A stretch of 64,000 nt of DNA from Pseudomonas azotoformans (GTDB taxonomy: Bacteria > Pseudomonadota > Gammaproteobacteria > Pseudomonadales > Pseudomonadaceae), in assembly GCF_900103345.1 (NCBI RefSeq), contig NZ_LT629702.1, forward strand, positions 1,550,001 through 1,614,000, given 5' to 3'. Numbering within the stretch: the stretch's first letter is position 1; each line of letters starts with the position of its first letter. Shown here in pieces: positions 27,998-38,854 of this stretch. The position numbers were made by a program, and so were the translations under genes. Below the pieces are notes generated by a model. The model did no database searches. It was not told where the DNA came from and saw only the letters and a list, made by a program, of their open reading frames with translations.

Positions 27998-29026
27998 TTA
28001 CTGGATGTTGGCGGAAGCTTTGCGAACCTGGTCGACTACCGATTTAGGCAGCGGGATGTAGCCCATCGAGTCGGCGATTTTCTGGCCTTCGGTCAGGCTG
28101 TACTCGACCATTTCACGCATGGCCTTGGCCTTGGCCGGGTTGCCGTTGTCCTTGCGGAAGATCATCCAGGTGTAGGAGGTGATCGGGTAGGACTTGGCGC
28201 CATCCGGATCCGGCAGCCAGGCCACCAGGCTTTCCGGCATTTTCACCGCAGCCAGGGCTTCTGCACCGCTTTCGGCGTTTGGTACCACATACTTGCCGGC
28301 CTTGTTCTGCAGCTGGGCAAAGTCAACCTTGGCCAGTTTGGCGAAACCGTATTCGATATAACCGATGGCGCCCGGGGTCTGGCGTACGGTGGCGGTCACG
28401 CCGTCGTTCTTCGGCGATTTGATGAACTTGTCGCTGGCAGGCCAGTTGACGGTGTTGCCTTCGCCCAGGTCTTTCTGGAACTCAGGGTTGATCGCCGACA
28501 GGTGCTTGGTGAATACCGCTGTGGTGCCGCTGGAGTCTGCACGCACCACCACGGTGATCGGCAGCTCTGGCAGTTTCAGGCCTGGGTTGGCGGCGGCGAT
28601 CTTCGGATCGTTCCACTTGGTGATCTTGCCCAGGAAGATGTTGGAGTACACGTCGCGAGGCAACTTGAGCTCTTTAGGGTTGCCCGGCAGGTTGAAGGCC
28701 AGCACGATTTCACCCGCGGTCATCGGCAGCAGTTGCACGCCTTCGGCCACCTTGGCGATGTCTTCGTCCTTCATGGCCGAGTCGCTGGCGGCGAAATCGA
28801 CGGTTTTGTTCAGGAAGTCCTGTACACCTGCGCCACTACCCTTGGATTGGTAGTCAACGGTAACGCCCTCGGTTTTCTTGCTGAAATCCTTGAACCAGGT
28901 GAGGTAGATCGGCGCAGGGAAACTCGCACCGGAACCAGTCAGACGGATGCTCTCGGCAGCAAACACCGAGGTGGCACTGAGAGAAACCGCAACGGCGAGT
29001 GCAGCAGACTTCATCAGACGTTTCAT
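27998..29026 (-). CDS. pstS: Phosphate-binding periplasmic protein PstS
   Basis: Captures phosphate in the periplasm for PstCAB. The 342-residue precursor has a signal peptide cut after VFA (about residue 23). Phosphate-binding loops match the E. coli-type PstS: LTGSGASFPAPIY near the mature start, YQSKGSGAGVQDF, ASDSAM and VVVRADSSGTTAVFTKHL. It is longer than the PstS of P. aeruginosa, so this may be a second Pst system in the genome. AAGGAT precedes the ATG. Confidence 0.95.
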   Translation of the reverse strand: MKRLMKSAALAVAVSLSATSVFAAESIRLTGSGASFPAPIYLTWFKDFSKKTEGVTVDYQSKGSGAGVQDFLNKTVDFAASDSAMKDEDIAKVAEGVQLLPMTAGEIVLAFNLPGNPKELKLPRDVYSNIFLGKITKWNDPKIAAANPGLKLPELPITVVVRADSSGTTAVFTKHLSAINPEFQKDLGEGNTVNWPASDKFIKSPKNDGVTATVRQTPGAIGYIEYGFAKLAKVDFAQLQNKAGKYVVPNAESGAEALAAVKMPESLVAWLPDPDGAKSYPITSYTWMIFRKDNGNPAKAKAMREMVEYSLTEGQKIADSMGYIPLPKSVVDQVRKASANIQ

Positions 29027-29147
29027 TCAGGAAAATCCTTGTGAATTACGGGCTGGAGAACTCTGCAACAATCTTGTTACGGTTTTATGAACGTGGAGTG
29101 GCAAAACGCCTGGTTGTCCCCCTCTCCCACCGCAATCAGGCATTTTG

Positions 29148-29165
29148 ACGTCATTGGTTCGTAAC
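29148..29165. promoter_or_regulatory. Possible Pho box between pstS and ppk2
   Basis: ACGTCAT-TGGT-TCGTAAC forms two 7-bp repeats 11 bp apart, as in the PhoB site CTGTCAT-N4-CTGTCAC, but with only about 9 of 14 matches. The divergent phosphate genes make a PhoB site likely here; this is the best candidate I can see. Confidence 0.3.
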
Positions 29166-29212
29166 AAATTGAGACTAAGACTTTGCCATCTCCCACCACG
29201 CGAGTTCCGTCC

Positions 29213-30130
29213 ATGTCCTCAATCGAAGACGCCTTGATGCAACGCATCCACCGTGAACTGCTGGACCACAGCGACGAAGAGCTGGAACTGGAATTGTCCG
29301 AAGACGGTCACGACCTTAACGCGCTGTTTGACGAACACGTCGGTGAAAGCAGCGAGAAAGCGGCGCGCAGGATTTATTTCAGCGAACTGTTCCGCCTGCA
29401 AGGCGAGCTGGTGAAGTTGCAAAGCTGGGTGGTCAAGACCGGCCACAAGGTGGTGATCCTGTTCGAAGGGCGGGATGCCGCCGGCAAAGGCGGTGTGATC
29501 AAGCGCATCACGCAACGTCTGAACCCCAGGGTCTGCCGGGTGGCCGCCCTGCCCGCGCCGAACGACCGCGAACAGACCCAGTGGTACTTCCAGCGCTACG
29601 TCTCACACCTGCCGGCCGCCGGCGAAATCGTGCTGTTCGACCGCAGTTGGTACAACCGCGCCGGCGTCGAGCAGGTCATGGGGTTCTGCAACGCCGACCA
29701 GTACGAAGAGTTCTTCCGCAGCGTGCCGGAGTTCGAGCGCATGCTGGCCCGCTCCGGCATCCAGTTGATCAAATACTGGTTTTCGATTTCCGACCAGGAA
29801 CAGCACCTGCGCTTTCTCAGCCGCATTCACGACCCGCTCAAGCAGTGGAAACTCAGCCCTATGGACCTGGAATCCCGTCGGCGCTGGGAAGCCTATACCA
29901 AGGCCAAGGAAATCATGCTCGAACGCACCCACATCGCTGAAGCGCCATGGTGGGTGGTGCAAGCCGATGACAAGAAGAAGGCCCGCCTCAACTGCATCCA
30001 CCATTTGCTCGGGCAGATGCCCTATGAAGAAGTGCAGCTGCCGGTGATCGAGTTGCCGCAACGCGTGAGGCAGGAAGATTATTCCCGCAGCCCTACGCCG
30101 CCGGAGCTTATCGTGCCGCAGCTGTACTGA
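29213..30130 (+). CDS. ppk2: Polyphosphate kinase 2 (class I PPK2)
   Basis: Transfers phosphate between polyphosphate and nucleoside diphosphates. The 305-residue single-domain protein has Walker A GRDAAGKGG (residues 86-94), the lid and base motifs VAALPAPNDREQTQWYFQRY and LFDRSWYNRAGVE, and an acidic N-terminal segment. An upstream TTG is in frame, but the ATG at 29213 gives the usual start. It is divergent from pstS, which links phosphate import to polyphosphate use. Confidence 0.92.
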   Translation: MSSIEDALMQRIHRELLDHSDEELELELSEDGHDLNALFDEHVGESSEKAARRIYFSELFRLQGELVKLQSWVVKTGHKVVILFEGRDAAGKGGVIKRITQRLNPRVCRVAALPAPNDREQTQWYFQRYVSHLPAAGEIVLFDRSWYNRAGVEQVMGFCNADQYEEFFRSVPEFERMLARSGIQLIKYWFSISDQEQHLRFLSRIHDPLKQWKLSPMDLESRRRWEAYTKAKEIMLERTHIAEAPWWVVQADDKKKARLNCIHHLLGQMPYEEVQLPVIELPQRVRQEDYSRSPTPPELIVPQLY

Positions 30131-30143
30131 GTTACCTGCAACC

Positions 30144-30243
30144 TGTAGGAGCGAGCTTGCTCGCGAAGACCTCAAAGGCACCGCGTGCATTCAGGCTGCA
30201 CGCGTTATCGTTGACGTTCTTCGCGAGCAAGCTCGCTCCTACA
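30144..30243. repeat. REP doublet (REPIN-like), GAGCGAGCTTGCTCGCGAA type
   Basis: TGTAGGAGCGAGCTTGCTCG on the left and its inverted copy CGAGCAAGCTCGCTCCTACA on the right enclose about 50 bp. This is the familiar fluorescens-group REP palindrome in head-to-head pair form. It lies between the convergent ends of ppk2 and treS. Confidence 0.9.
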
Positions 30244-30244
30244 A

Positions 30245-32308
30245 TTACAGGGGCGAGTTGCTCACCACCCGCAGCGCCAGGCCCTCATAGGCATCCAGCG
30301 TGATCGTAAACTCACCCTCCGCCGTCAGATCGCCTTCGACCCGCTCGTTGATGATATCCACCACCATCCCCGCACCAATATCCGGTAAGTACAGGGTCTC
30401 AGTGATCGGCGTGGCACCAAAGTTCAACGCGGTGATTTGTATGCCTTTGCCGGCGGGCAATTCGTGGACCATCACCAGCAACCCCGGGTTCTGCACCTCC
30501 GGCACCTGGATCTGGCGGCTGGCCGCAATGTCGTAGGCACGGCGCACCGCTAGGATTTTTTGCAGTTGCGAAGCAAACGACTCGGGGTCCTGCAACTGGC
30601 TGTTGAGGCTGCCATACAAGCTTTTCGAGCGCGGCATCTGGCCGGCGGACAATTCGGCATCCGGGTTCAAATCCACCAGGTCATAAGCACCGCGATGAAT
30701 CCAGCGCGTATCGCCGTCCTGCATCAAGTGCTCGACCTCTTCCGCCGCCAGCGGCAGCGCCCCCACCAGGTCCCAGCCCGACAAGGCAAACACCCCCGGT
30801 TGCATGGCGTTGTACATCACCAACAACAAATGGATCTGGCGAATCTGCTGGGTATCCGCTTGGGTGATGGCATCCAGGTCGCGAATCCCCAGCGCCGCCG
30901 TGATGATACTGACGGTAGTGCAGGACACACCGTTGGTGACGAACTTGAGGTTGTACGGCGCATGTTCACCCGCCAGGCGCTCGTACATCTGTTCGCGAAT
31001 ATGCTCGCGCAGAATGTTCCCGGGAAAGGTCTGGCCCTGGTACAGGAAAGTGTCATGGGCATGCAGGGTCCAGAAGTGCACCAGTTCCAGGGTCAGTTCA
31101 TCGTGGTTCTGCAACGCGTGGATCAGCGAGCCGGGGTCGATGCCCTGGCGGTGCATCTCGCGCAGCATCAGGCGCAGGAACTCGGCGTCGCCCATCAGCA
31201 ACGCGTGCTGGTAGGCGGGACGGGTGATGAAGTCATAGGACAGGTCGGCACCGCCATGGGACATGGACGCGATGTCGTCCACGGTGAGGTTCAGTTCCTG
31301 GAAACTGAAACCGCCGGCCTTGCGAATCGCCCCGCCCAGCAACTGGTTGCCGGTGATCGACAGCGGATGGCTCTCGGACCAGGCCGTGCCGTCCAGCTTG
31401 CGCTCCACGCCGAGGAAACCGTTGGCGTCCAGGCGCAGGATCTTCGCGCCCATCACGTCGATGGCATGCAGCGCATCACCGATGATCATCTGCTGCGCGG
31501 CGAAAGTCGGGTCCAGCCAGTTCAGCGATGGCTGGCCTTCCTTGAAGTAATGCAGGTACACCCAGCGACGCGGCTTGCCATCCACGCCCAGCACCACGTC
31601 CGTGGCGCTCCAGTCGGTTTCCTTGACGCCGGGCTCGAAGAAGATCACCCGCTGCAACTGGCCGACGATGTAGTGTTTGTCGCGCAATGCATCGACCTGC
31701 ACCGGGCTGAGGTTCTGCGCATCGCGCCCTTCGGCGACGTCGGGCAGCAACGGCCAGTCTTCTTCACGGATTTCCACCATGTGGTACAGGCCGGGGTAGT
31801 CCTCGTACGCCATCTCGGCCAGGCGGAAATCTGCGCCCTTGCCGGTGTGGGACGGGATCACATCGTCGATGATCACCGCATTGTGCGCCGCCGCCATGCG
31901 CGTCAACGCCTGCAACTGCGCCTCGGTGCCCAGTTGCGGGTCGATCTCGAAACTGATGCGGTCAAAATTGCCGTCGATGGTCGGCGTGTGCTGCATACCG
32001 CTCAAACCGCCGGATTTTTTCAGCGGGCCGTTATGGATGCCCTGGATGCCGATCTTCGACAAGGCATGCCACAGCGCCTCATCCCCCAACGCCTCCAACA
32101 CCGTACCGCCTTCTCGGGTCACGATTGACGCCGGGTAGGCGGTAAACCATACCGACGACAACGCCGAAGCATCCCGAGGCCGGGTCTGCGCGTAAGGCTG
32201 CTGCCACAACCGGCCCTGGCCCGAATAGAGCTTGGCGCGCTGGCGGGCCGCGTGGAGCATCGATTGTTCCACCAGCCAGTTCACATGGTTGTTTTCAGCC
32301 GCGGTCAT
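30245..32308 (-). CDS. treS: Trehalose synthase (maltose glucosylmutase), GH13 family
   Basis: Interconverts maltose and trehalose. The 687-residue length matches the P. stutzeri/P. putida TreS type rather than the shorter mycobacterial form. GH13 motifs are present: region I DDVIPSH, region [10 protein letters not shown] with the nucleophile Asp, region III QELNL with the acid Glu, region IV ALQNHDE. No maltokinase domain is fused. The start at 32308 has only a weak AGGT upstream. Alone in its transcript, between a REP pair and a divergently reading promoter region. Trehalose would serve in osmotic protection. Confidence 0.85.
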   Translation of the reverse strand: MTAAENNHVNWLVEQSMLHAARQRAKLYSGQGRLWQQPYAQTRPRDASALSSVWFTAYPASIVTREGGTVLEALGDEALWHALSKIGIQGIHNGPLKKSGGLSGMQHTPTIDGNFDRISFEIDPQLGTEAQLQALTRMAAAHNAVIIDDVIPSHTGKGADFRLAEMAYEDYPGLYHMVEIREEDWPLLPDVAEGRDAQNLSPVQVDALRDKHYIVGQLQRVIFFEPGVKETDWSATDVVLGVDGKPRRWVYLHYFKEGQPSLNWLDPTFAAQQMIIGDALHAIDVMGAKILRLDANGFLGVERKLDGTAWSESHPLSITGNQLLGGAIRKAGGFSFQELNLTVDDIASMSHGGADLSYDFITRPAYQHALLMGDAEFLRLMLREMHRQGIDPGSLIHALQNHDELTLELVHFWTLHAHDTFLYQGQTFPGNILREHIREQMYERLAGEHAPYNLKFVTNGVSCTTVSIITAALGIRDLDAITQADTQQIRQIHLLLVMYNAMQPGVFALSGWDLVGALPLAAEEVEHLMQDGDTRWIHRGAYDLVDLNPDAELSAGQMPRSKSLYGSLNSQLQDPESFASQLQKILAVRRAYDIAASRQIQVPEVQNPGLLVMVHELPAGKGIQITALNFGATPITETLYLPDIGAGMVVDIINERVEGDLTAEGEFTITLDAYEGLALRVVSNSPL

Positions 32309-32436
32309 AAGTCGGATACCTGTGGTGGTGAATCAGCCCAACCGGCTGATTTCAATCGGTTGTCCTTATATGAGGCGTCAGGGGGCCATTCGTTGCATTG
32401 AATCCGGTATTGCCGGTTCGGGCTCGGTCGGGGGGG

Positions 32437-33360
32437 CTATTGCTTGCGATACTCGCGTGGCGTCATCCCGGTGTGACGCCGGAATACCTGGGCGAAATGC
32501 GCAGGGCTGCCGTACCCCACGTCCAGCGCCACCTGAATGATGCTCTGATCGGTGCTCGACAACAGTTCGCGGGCTCGGGTCATGCGCAACTGAATGAAAA
32601 ACTGCGACGGTGAATGACCTGTCGCCTGCTGAAACAGGCGGCTGAAGTAATAACGGCTCAAGCCTGCTTCCTGGGCTAATGTCGGCATGCTGAGGTCAGT
32701 ATCGAGCGACGCTTGCATGCGCCTGATGACACGTTGCAGGCGATAGGCCGGTAAGGCATTGCGGCCTTTCACACCTGCATCATCCCGATACTGTCGAACC
32801 AGGTGCACCGCGAGTGCCTGCGCCAGGCCTATTGCACACAGCACGCTCGGCGTTGAACGCTGGGCAAGTTCTTCGTAAATACACCTGACCAGACGCTCGA
32901 CATGCGAGTCGTTTGCCCCTGAAAGCTCCAGCAGACGCACCTGGCTGGCGTCCTGCTGAATGTCCGTAGCGGCCAGATCCAACAGGCGCTGGCTCAGGTA
33001 AAGATGGACCACCTTGAAATCGTCGCTCCCCATGGTCTGCCAGCGCATTTCGTAGGGCTCATCGGCCCTGGTCAGAAAAAAATCACCTGCTGCCACGTCG
33101 CTGACCCGCCAGCCCTGCCCGCGCTCACGCTCCTCGACCCGCGCAGCGCCCGACAGTACAAGGACCAGAAGCGGCTCCGCCACTGCCGGCACGACAAGAT
33201 CGCGCAGGGTGCTGCGGTGGGTGTAAACCTGCATTTGCACATCAGGATGCAACCAATGTGTCGGCCCTGCGCAGGCGCTATGAGGCAGGTATCGCGGCAT
33301 CTGTTCTGCCGCAATCCGTGCCGGGCCTGAAAACTCTTCGGTTGATCGGAAGCTGTTCAT
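32437..33360 (-). CDS. AraC family regulator (cupin sensor)
   Basis: The 307-residue protein has an N-terminal cupin-like sensor (VAAGDFFLTRADEPYEMRW) and a C-terminal AraC domain with two helix-turn-helix units (LAQEAGLSRYYFSRLFQQAT and ALDVGYGSPAHFAQVFRRHT) ending in GMTPREYRKQ. It is divergent from an SDR gene 159 bp away and probably controls it. Ligand unknown. Confidence 0.87.
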   Translation of the reverse strand: MNSFRSTEEFSGPARIAAEQMPRYLPHSACAGPTHWLHPDVQMQVYTHRSTLRDLVVPAVAEPLLVLVLSGAARVEERERGQGWRVSDVAAGDFFLTRADEPYEMRWQTMGSDDFKVVHLYLSQRLLDLAATDIQQDASQVRLLELSGANDSHVERLVRCIYEELAQRSTPSVLCAIGLAQALAVHLVRQYRDDAGVKGRNALPAYRLQRVIRRMQASLDTDLSMPTLAQEAGLSRYYFSRLFQQATGHSPSQFFIQLRMTRARELLSSTDQSIIQVALDVGYGSPAHFAQVFRRHTGMTPREYRKQ

Positions 33361-33519
33361 TTGAGGACCTGCTTGAGAGCTGGAAGCCGACTACCCGCGA
33401 TAAAAAAGCACAACCGCGATAGTCTCGCAAAACACCTTCAGATTTGTCACGGCCAAAGACGGACAGTGCCCCCTCACGCAGCGCGCAAGTGCTGTGAACC
33501 CATCAGGAGGCCTCATCCA

Positions 33520-34272
33520 ATGAGCACTATCAATCAAGAGTTTGCCGGAAAAGTCGTACTCATCACAGGCGCAGCCAGCGGTATCGGCCGCGCCGTCGCA
33601 GAACTGATGCACCAACGCGGCGCGCAGGTCATCGCCGAAGACAAAAACCCGATGGTCCGCACACTGGGGCGTCCAGGGCTTATTCCCCTGGTGGCCGACA
33701 TCACCCGGGACGGTGCCGCAGAGCAGGCGGTCGCGCTGGCCATCGAGCATTTCGGGCGTCTGGATATCCTGGTGAACAATGCCGGGATCATCATTAACAA
33801 GCGGGTGGTCGATATGACGCGGGACGACTGGGAGCACATCCAAAACGTCAACGTGACTGCCGCCTTCCTGCATTCCCGCGAGGCGATCAAAGCCATGATT
33901 GCCAATGGCTCCGGCGCCATTGTCAACATCGCGTCTTACGCGGCTTACCAGGCCTTTCCCAGCATCGCCGCCTACGCCGCATCCAAAGGCGCGTTGACGC
34001 AACTGACACGCACGCTTGCACTTGAGGTCATCGAGCAGGGCATTCGGGTGAACGCCGTGGGTTCCGGGGATGTTGTCACGAACATACTCGACAGCGTTGT
34101 GCCCGACGGACCGGCCTTCCTGGCGGAACACGGCAAGACCAGCCCCATCAAGCGCGCCGCGCAACCGGAAGAAATCGCCGAAGTGGTCGCATTTCTTGCC
34201 TCTGACCGCGCCTCCTACCTGGTCGGTTCAGTGGTCATGGCGGATGGAGGAATGAGCGTCGTCGCCGGCTAA
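33520..34272 (+). CDS. Short-chain dehydrogenase/reductase
   Basis: A 250-residue NAD(P)-dependent oxidoreductase. Cofactor motif TGAASGIGR is near the N-terminus, then NNAGI, the catalytic Ser in NIASYAAYQ and YAASK with Tyr and Lys, and a C-terminal DGGMSVVAG. Substrate unknown. CAGGAGG is at good spacing. It is divergent from an AraC gene (probable regulator), and its stop overlaps the convergent AraC gene by four bases. Confidence 0.88.
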   Translation: MSTINQEFAGKVVLITGAASGIGRAVAELMHQRGAQVIAEDKNPMVRTLGRPGLIPLVADITRDGAAEQAVALAIEHFGRLDILVNNAGIIINKRVVDMTRDDWEHIQNVNVTAAFLHSREAIKAMIANGSGAIVNIASYAAYQAFPSIAAYAASKGALTQLTRTLALEVIEQGIRVNAVGSGDVVTNILDSVVPDGPAFLAEHGKTSPIKRAAQPEEIAEVVAFLASDRASYLVGSVVMADGGMSVVAG

Positions 34273-35066
34273 AGGCCGTTGGTCAAAGCGCTCGAATCAG
34301 CCGTCGCCTGCCGATACTGCCTCGGCGTAAACCCCGTCGAGGCCTTGAACTGCCGAGTGAACGCGCTGTGGTCGGTGTACCCGCACTGCAGCGCCACCTC
34401 GGTGATCGGCAGGTCGCTGTGCAATAACCGATGGGCGTGTTCCAGCCGCACTTTCTGGATCATCTGCCGGGGCGTGAGGTGGAACACGCGTTTGCAGTAA
34501 CGCTCCAACTGCGCCACGGAAATCCCGGCGATGCGGGTCAACTCACCCAGGGTGACCCGGCGGTTGAAGTGCGCACGGATATGCGCGTCCACGGCGGCCA
34601 GGCGTTGGTAGGCGGGGTGGCTTTCGCTGGCGGTTTGCAAATCGACCGAGATGCCGGCCAGGCCGATGATCGCGCCGAGGTGGTTGTACAGCGGCCACTT
34701 GTGGGTCAGGCACCAGCCGGGTTCACGGGTGCCGTACAGGTGCAGTTCAAGCTGGTCTTCCAGGACAAAGCCCTGCTCCAGCACGCGGCGGTCCTGTTCG
34801 GTGTAACCCGGCCCCAGTTGCGCGGGGAAGACTTGCGCGCTGGTCTTGCCCAGCAGCGGTTGCAGCTGCTTGAGGCCGCAGCGCTGTACCAACGTACGGT
34901 TGGCAAGGAGATAGCGGGCCTGGGTGTCCTTGATGAAAATCGCCGCATTGGGGATCACATCCAGCATCGGCAACAGCTGCACCACACCGGCCAGGAGCTG
35001 CTCGATGCTGTGGGGTCGATTCGCTTCATCCCCTTGGCACAGGGCCGCAAACGCAGTCTGCAACAT
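34269..35066 (-). CDS. AraC family regulator with PAS-like domain, probable hydroxyproline activator
   Basis: The 265-residue protein has an N-terminal PAS-like region (IPNAAIFIKDTQARYLLANR) and a C-terminal AraC domain (LTRIAGISVAQLERYCKRVF and ALQCGYTDHSAFTRQF). It lies directly divergent from the hydroxyproline permease and catabolic operon, where pseudomonads carry an AraC-type activator (LhpR in P. aeruginosa). The start at 35066 follows GGGGATC; the frame is open 46 codons further up without a good RBS. Confidence 0.8.
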   Translation of the reverse strand: MLQTAFAALCQGDEANRPHSIEQLLAGVVQLLPMLDVIPNAAIFIKDTQARYLLANRTLVQRCGLKQLQPLLGKTSAQVFPAQLGPGYTEQDRRVLEQGFVLEDQLELHLYGTREPGWCLTHKWPLYNHLGAIIGLAGISVDLQTASESHPAYQRLAAVDAHIRAHFNRRVTLGELTRIAGISVAQLERYCKRVFHLTPRQMIQKVRLEHAHRLLHSDLPITEVALQCGYTDHSAFTRQFKASTGFTPRQYRQATADSSALTNGL

Positions 35067-35252
35067 GACTTTCGATCCCCATTGAGTGCCTCGACGCACG
35101 CAGATTGCACGATGCCCGGCGCCCTGTCGAGCCACGAAAACTGTGCCGATTTCGTCATCGATGTCGGCAAAAAACATCAATCGCGCCGCCGCCCGTGAGT
35201 TCACTGTATGGCCACTGCATGCCTATCCAATAACTCACAAGAAGGCGACGCT

Positions 35253-36872
35253 ATGTCAGGTCAAGGCAAGTTCAAGAAACAACTTTCATTGATGGACCTC
35301 ACCTTTATCGGGCTGGGGGCCATCTTCGGTTCGGGCTGGTTGTTCGCCGCCAGTCATGTGTCGGCCATTGCCGGCCCGGCGGGGATCATTTCCTGGCTCA
35401 TTGGCGGGTTCGCGGTGTTGCTGCTGGGCATTGTGTACTGCGAGTTGGGCGCCGCACTGCCCCGCGCCGGTGGGGTGGTGCGCTACCCGGTCTACTCCCA
35501 TGGCCCGTTACTGGGCTACCTGATGGGCTTTATCACGCTGATCGCGTTTTCCAGCCTGGTCGCCATCGAAGTGGTCGCCTCGCGCCAATACGCAGCGGCC
35601 TGGTTTCCCGAGCTGACCAAGGTCGGTTCCAGCGACCCGACCACCCTCGGCTGGCTGGTGCAGTTCGCCCTGCTCTGTCTGTTTTTCGTGCTCAATTACC
35701 GCAGCGTGAAGACCTTCGCCATCGCCAATAACCTGGTCAGCGTGTTCAAGTTCATCGTGCCGTTGCTGGTGATCGGTGTGCTGTTCACCTTCTTCAAGCC
35801 GGCGAACTTTCAGGTACAGGGTTTTGCGCCGTTCGGCCTGTCCGGGATCGAGATGGCGGTGTCGGCGGGCGGGGTGATTTTTGCCTACCTGGGCCTCACG
35901 CCGATTATCTCGGTGGCCAGTGAAGTGAAGAACCCGCAGCGCACGATTCCGATTGCGTTGATCCTCTCGGTGTTGCTGTCGACCGCGATCTACGTGCTGC
36001 TGCAAACCGCCTTCCTGGGCGGCGTGCCCACGGAAATGCTCGCCAAAGGCTGGGCCGGGATAAGCAAGGAACTGGCGCTGCCTTACCGGGATATAGCCTT
36101 GGCATTGGGCGTGGGCTGGCTGGCCTACCTGGTGGTCGCCGACGCGGTGATCTCCCCCAGCGGCTGCGGCAACATCTACATGAACGCCACGCCGCGGGTG
36201 GTGTATGGCTGGGCGCAGACCGGCACGTTCTTCAAGATCTTCACGCGTATCGACGAGAAGTCCGGCATTCCGCGCCCGGCGCTGTGGCTGACGTTTGCCT
36301 TGTCGGTGTTCTGGACCCTGCCGTTCCCGTCCTGGGAAGCGCTGATCAATGTAGTGTCCGCCGCGTTGATCCTCAGCTATGCCGTGGCCCCGGTGACCGT
36401 CGCCGCACTGCGCCGCAATGCACCGCAGATGGTGCGACCGTTTCGGGTCAAGGGCATGGCGCTGCTCGGTCCGCTGTCGTTCATCATCGCCTCGTTGATC
36501 GTGTACTGGTCCGGCTGGGGCACGGTGTCCTGGCTGCTCGGCCTGCAAATCCTGATGTTCGTGGTGTACCTGTTGTGCGCGCGCTGGGTGCCGACCGCGC
36601 ACCTCGACCTCAAGCAGCAAGTGCGTTCCTCAGCCTGGCTGATCGGCTTCTACGCGGTGACCATCCTGCTGTCCAAGCTCGGCAGTTTTGGCGGCATCGG
36701 TGTGCTCAGCCATCCGCTCGACACCCTTGTGGTCGCGGCATGCGCACTCGGCATTTACTACTGGGGCGCCGCCACTGGCGTGCCAGCTCACTTGGTTCGG
36801 CTGGAACACGAAGCCGATGAAAGCGAAGCGGTTGACGAGCCTCACGCCCAGCTGACGCCCGCCACTTACTGA
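35253..36872 (+). CDS. APC family amino-acid permease, probable hydroxyproline transporter
   Basis: A 539-residue inner-membrane protein with about 12-14 helices. APC-type features: [16 protein letters not shown] in helix 1 and [17 protein letters not shown]. First gene of the hydroxyproline operon, 14 bp before the epimerase, so uptake of hydroxyproline is the likely role. The start at 35253 has AAGG upstream. Confidence 0.85.
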   Translation: MSGQGKFKKQLSLMDLTFIGLGAIFGSGWLFAASHVSAIAGPAGIISWLIGGFAVLLLGIVYCELGAALPRAGGVVRYPVYSHGPLLGYLMGFITLIAFSSLVAIEVVASRQYAAAWFPELTKVGSSDPTTLGWLVQFALLCLFFVLNYRSVKTFAIANNLVSVFKFIVPLLVIGVLFTFFKPANFQVQGFAPFGLSGIEMAVSAGGVIFAYLGLTPIISVASEVKNPQRTIPIALILSVLLSTAIYVLLQTAFLGGVPTEMLAKGWAGISKELALPYRDIALALGVGWLAYLVVADAVISPSGCGNIYMNATPRVVYGWAQTGTFFKIFTRIDEKSGIPRPALWLTFALSVFWTLPFPSWEALINVVSAALILSYAVAPVTVAALRRNAPQMVRPFRVKGMALLGPLSFIIASLIVYWSGWGTVSWLLGLQILMFVVYLLCARWVPTAHLDLKQQVRSSAWLIGFYAVTILLSKLGSFGGIGVLSHPLDTLVVAACALGIYYWGAATGVPAHLVRLEHEADESEAVDEPHAQLTPATY

Positions 36873-36886
36873 TTCAGGAGCGTTTT

Positions 36887-37813
36887 ATGAAGCGATTGCA
36901 CGTGATCGACTCCCATACCGGCGGCGAACCGACGCGCCTGGTGATGAGCGGTTTTCCGGCGCTGGAAGGCGTCACGATTGCCGATCAGCTGCACCACCTG
37001 CGCACCGAGCATGACCAATGGCGCCGCGCCTGCATCCTGGAGCCGCGAGGCAATGATGTGCTGGTCGGCGCGCTGTACTGCGCGCCGGTCACGCCCGGTG
37101 CCATCTGCGGGGTGATCTTCTTCAACAACGCCGGCTACCTCGGTATGTGTGGCCACGGCACCATTGGCCTGGTCGCGTCCCTGCATCACCTGGGTCGCAT
37201 CACCCCCGGCGTGCACCGCATCGACACCCCCGTCGGCCTGGTGGAAGCGACGCTGCACGCGGATGGCGCCGTGACCCTGGGCAATGTGCCCGCCTATCGT
37301 CATCGCCGACAGGTGGCGGTGGACGTGCCGGGCCATGGCGTAGTGCTGGGCGATATCGCCTGGGGCGGCAACTGGTTTTTCCTGGTGTCGGAACATGGCC
37401 AGCGCCTGCAGATGGACAACGTCGACGCCCTCACCGACTACACCTGGGCAATGCTCAAGGCCCTGGAAGACCAAGGCATTTACGGCGCCGATGGCGCACT
37501 GATCGACCATATCGAACTGTTCGCCGACGACGACCACGCCGACAGCCGCAACTTCGTGATGTGCCCCGGCAAAGCCTACGACCGCTCGCCCTGCGGCACC
37601 GGCACCAGCGCCAAGCTGGCCTGCCTGGCCGCCGATGGAAAACTCGCGCCCGGCGAAACCTGGGTGCAAGCCAGCATCACCGGCAGCCAATTCGAAGGCC
37701 GCTATGAATGGGACGGCGAACGTGTGCGCCCCTTCATCACCGGCCGTGCCCACATGACCGCCGACAGCACCTTGCTGATCGACCCGCAAGACCCTTTTGC
37801 CTGGGGCATCTGA
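36887..37813 (+). CDS. 4-hydroxyproline 2-epimerase
   Basis: Converts trans-4-hydroxy-L-proline to cis-4-hydroxy-D-proline, the first step of the pathway. The 308-residue proline-racemase-fold enzyme has the two catalytic cysteines: Cys88 in GMCGHGTIG and Cys236 in SPCGTGTSA. Both-Cys enzymes are epimerases/racemases rather than dehydratases. The context with deaminase, semialdehyde dehydrogenase and FAD enzyme fixes the substrate. Known as LhpA or HypRE in pseudomonads. Confidence 0.92.
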   Translation: MKRLHVIDSHTGGEPTRLVMSGFPALEGVTIADQLHHLRTEHDQWRRACILEPRGNDVLVGALYCAPVTPGAICGVIFFNNAGYLGMCGHGTIGLVASLHHLGRITPGVHRIDTPVGLVEATLHADGAVTLGNVPAYRHRRQVAVDVPGHGVVLGDIAWGGNWFFLVSEHGQRLQMDNVDALTDYTWAMLKALEDQGIYGADGALIDHIELFADDDHADSRNFVMCPGKAYDRSPCGTGTSAKLACLAADGKLAPGETWVQASITGSQFEGRYEWDGERVRPFITGRAHMTADSTLLIDPQDPFAWGI

Positions 37814-37846
37814 GCCCTCCCCCTACTGGAAACTGGAGTGAACACC

Positions 37847-38794
37847 ATGAGCGACAACATCTTCACCGGCTGCATCCCTGCCCTGATGACCCCGTGCACG
37901 CCTGAGCGCAAGCCGGACTTCGACGCCCTGGTCGCCAAAGGCCGCGAGCTGATCGATATCGGCATGAGCGCCGTGGTGTACTGCGGCTCCATGGGCGACT
38001 GGCCGTTGCTCACCGAGGCCGAACGCCAGGAAGGCGTGGCACGGCTGGTGGCGGCCGGCGTGCCGACCATCGTCGGCACCGGCGCGGTGAACAGCCGTGA
38101 AGCCGTGGCCCACGCGGCCCACGCCGCCAAGGTCGGTGCCCATGGCTTGATGGTCATCCCGCGTGTGCTGTCCAGGGGTGCCTCCGCCACCGCACAAAAG
38201 GCGCACTTCTCGGCAATCCTCAAGGCTGCGCCCAACCTGCCGGCGGTGATCTACAACAGCCCGTACTACGGCTTCGCGACCCGCGCCGACCTGTTCTTCG
38301 AATTGCGCCGCGAACACCCGAACCTGATCGGCTTCAAGGAGTTCGGTGGCGGTGCCGACCTGCGCTACGCCGCCGAACACATCACCTCCCAGGACGACAG
38401 CGTGACCCTCATGGTCGGGGTCGACACCCAGGTGGTGCACGGTTTCGTCAACTGCAATGCCACCGGCGCCATCACTGGCATCGGCAACGCGCTGCCTCGG
38501 GAAGTGCTGCAACTGGTGGCCCTGAGTAAAAAAGCCGCCAAGGGCGATGCCAAGGCCCGCCGCCAGGCGCGTGAGCTGGAGGCCGCGCTGGCGGTGCTGT
38601 CGTCCTTCGACGAAGGCTGCGACCTGGTGCTGTACTACAAGCACTTGATGGTGTTGAACGGTGACAAGGGCTACGCCCTGCACTTCAACGAAACCGATGC
38701 CCTCAGCGATGCCCAGCGTCGTTACGCAGAGAACCAGTACGCCCTGTTCCGCCAGTGGTACGCCAACTGGTCGGCGGAACAGAACGTCGCCTGA
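37847..38794 (+). CDS. 1-pyrroline-4-hydroxy-2-carboxylate deaminase (DapA family)
   Basis: Converts pyrroline-4-hydroxy-2-carboxylate to alpha-ketoglutarate semialdehyde and ammonia. The 315-residue TIM-barrel protein shows DHDPS-family features: GSMGDWPLLTEAER, catalytic Tyr in VIYNSPYYG and Schiff-base Lys in LIGFKEFGG. A GTG three codons earlier overlaps the GGAG RBS, so ATG 37847 is the start. Equivalent to LhpC/HypD. Confidence 0.9.
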   Translation: MSDNIFTGCIPALMTPCTPERKPDFDALVAKGRELIDIGMSAVVYCGSMGDWPLLTEAERQEGVARLVAAGVPTIVGTGAVNSREAVAHAAHAAKVGAHGLMVIPRVLSRGASATAQKAHFSAILKAAPNLPAVIYNSPYYGFATRADLFFELRREHPNLIGFKEFGGGADLRYAAEHITSQDDSVTLMVGVDTQVVHGFVNCNATGAITGIGNALPREVLQLVALSKKAAKGDAKARRQARELEAALAVLSSFDEGCDLVLYYKHLMVLNGDKGYALHFNETDALSDAQRRYAENQYALFRQWYANWSAEQNVA

Positions 38795-38854
38795 ACCCTT
38801 GCGCGCCGCTGCGGCTCTCGCAGCGGCCAACCCTCTTTTTTTCAGGAAATCCCC

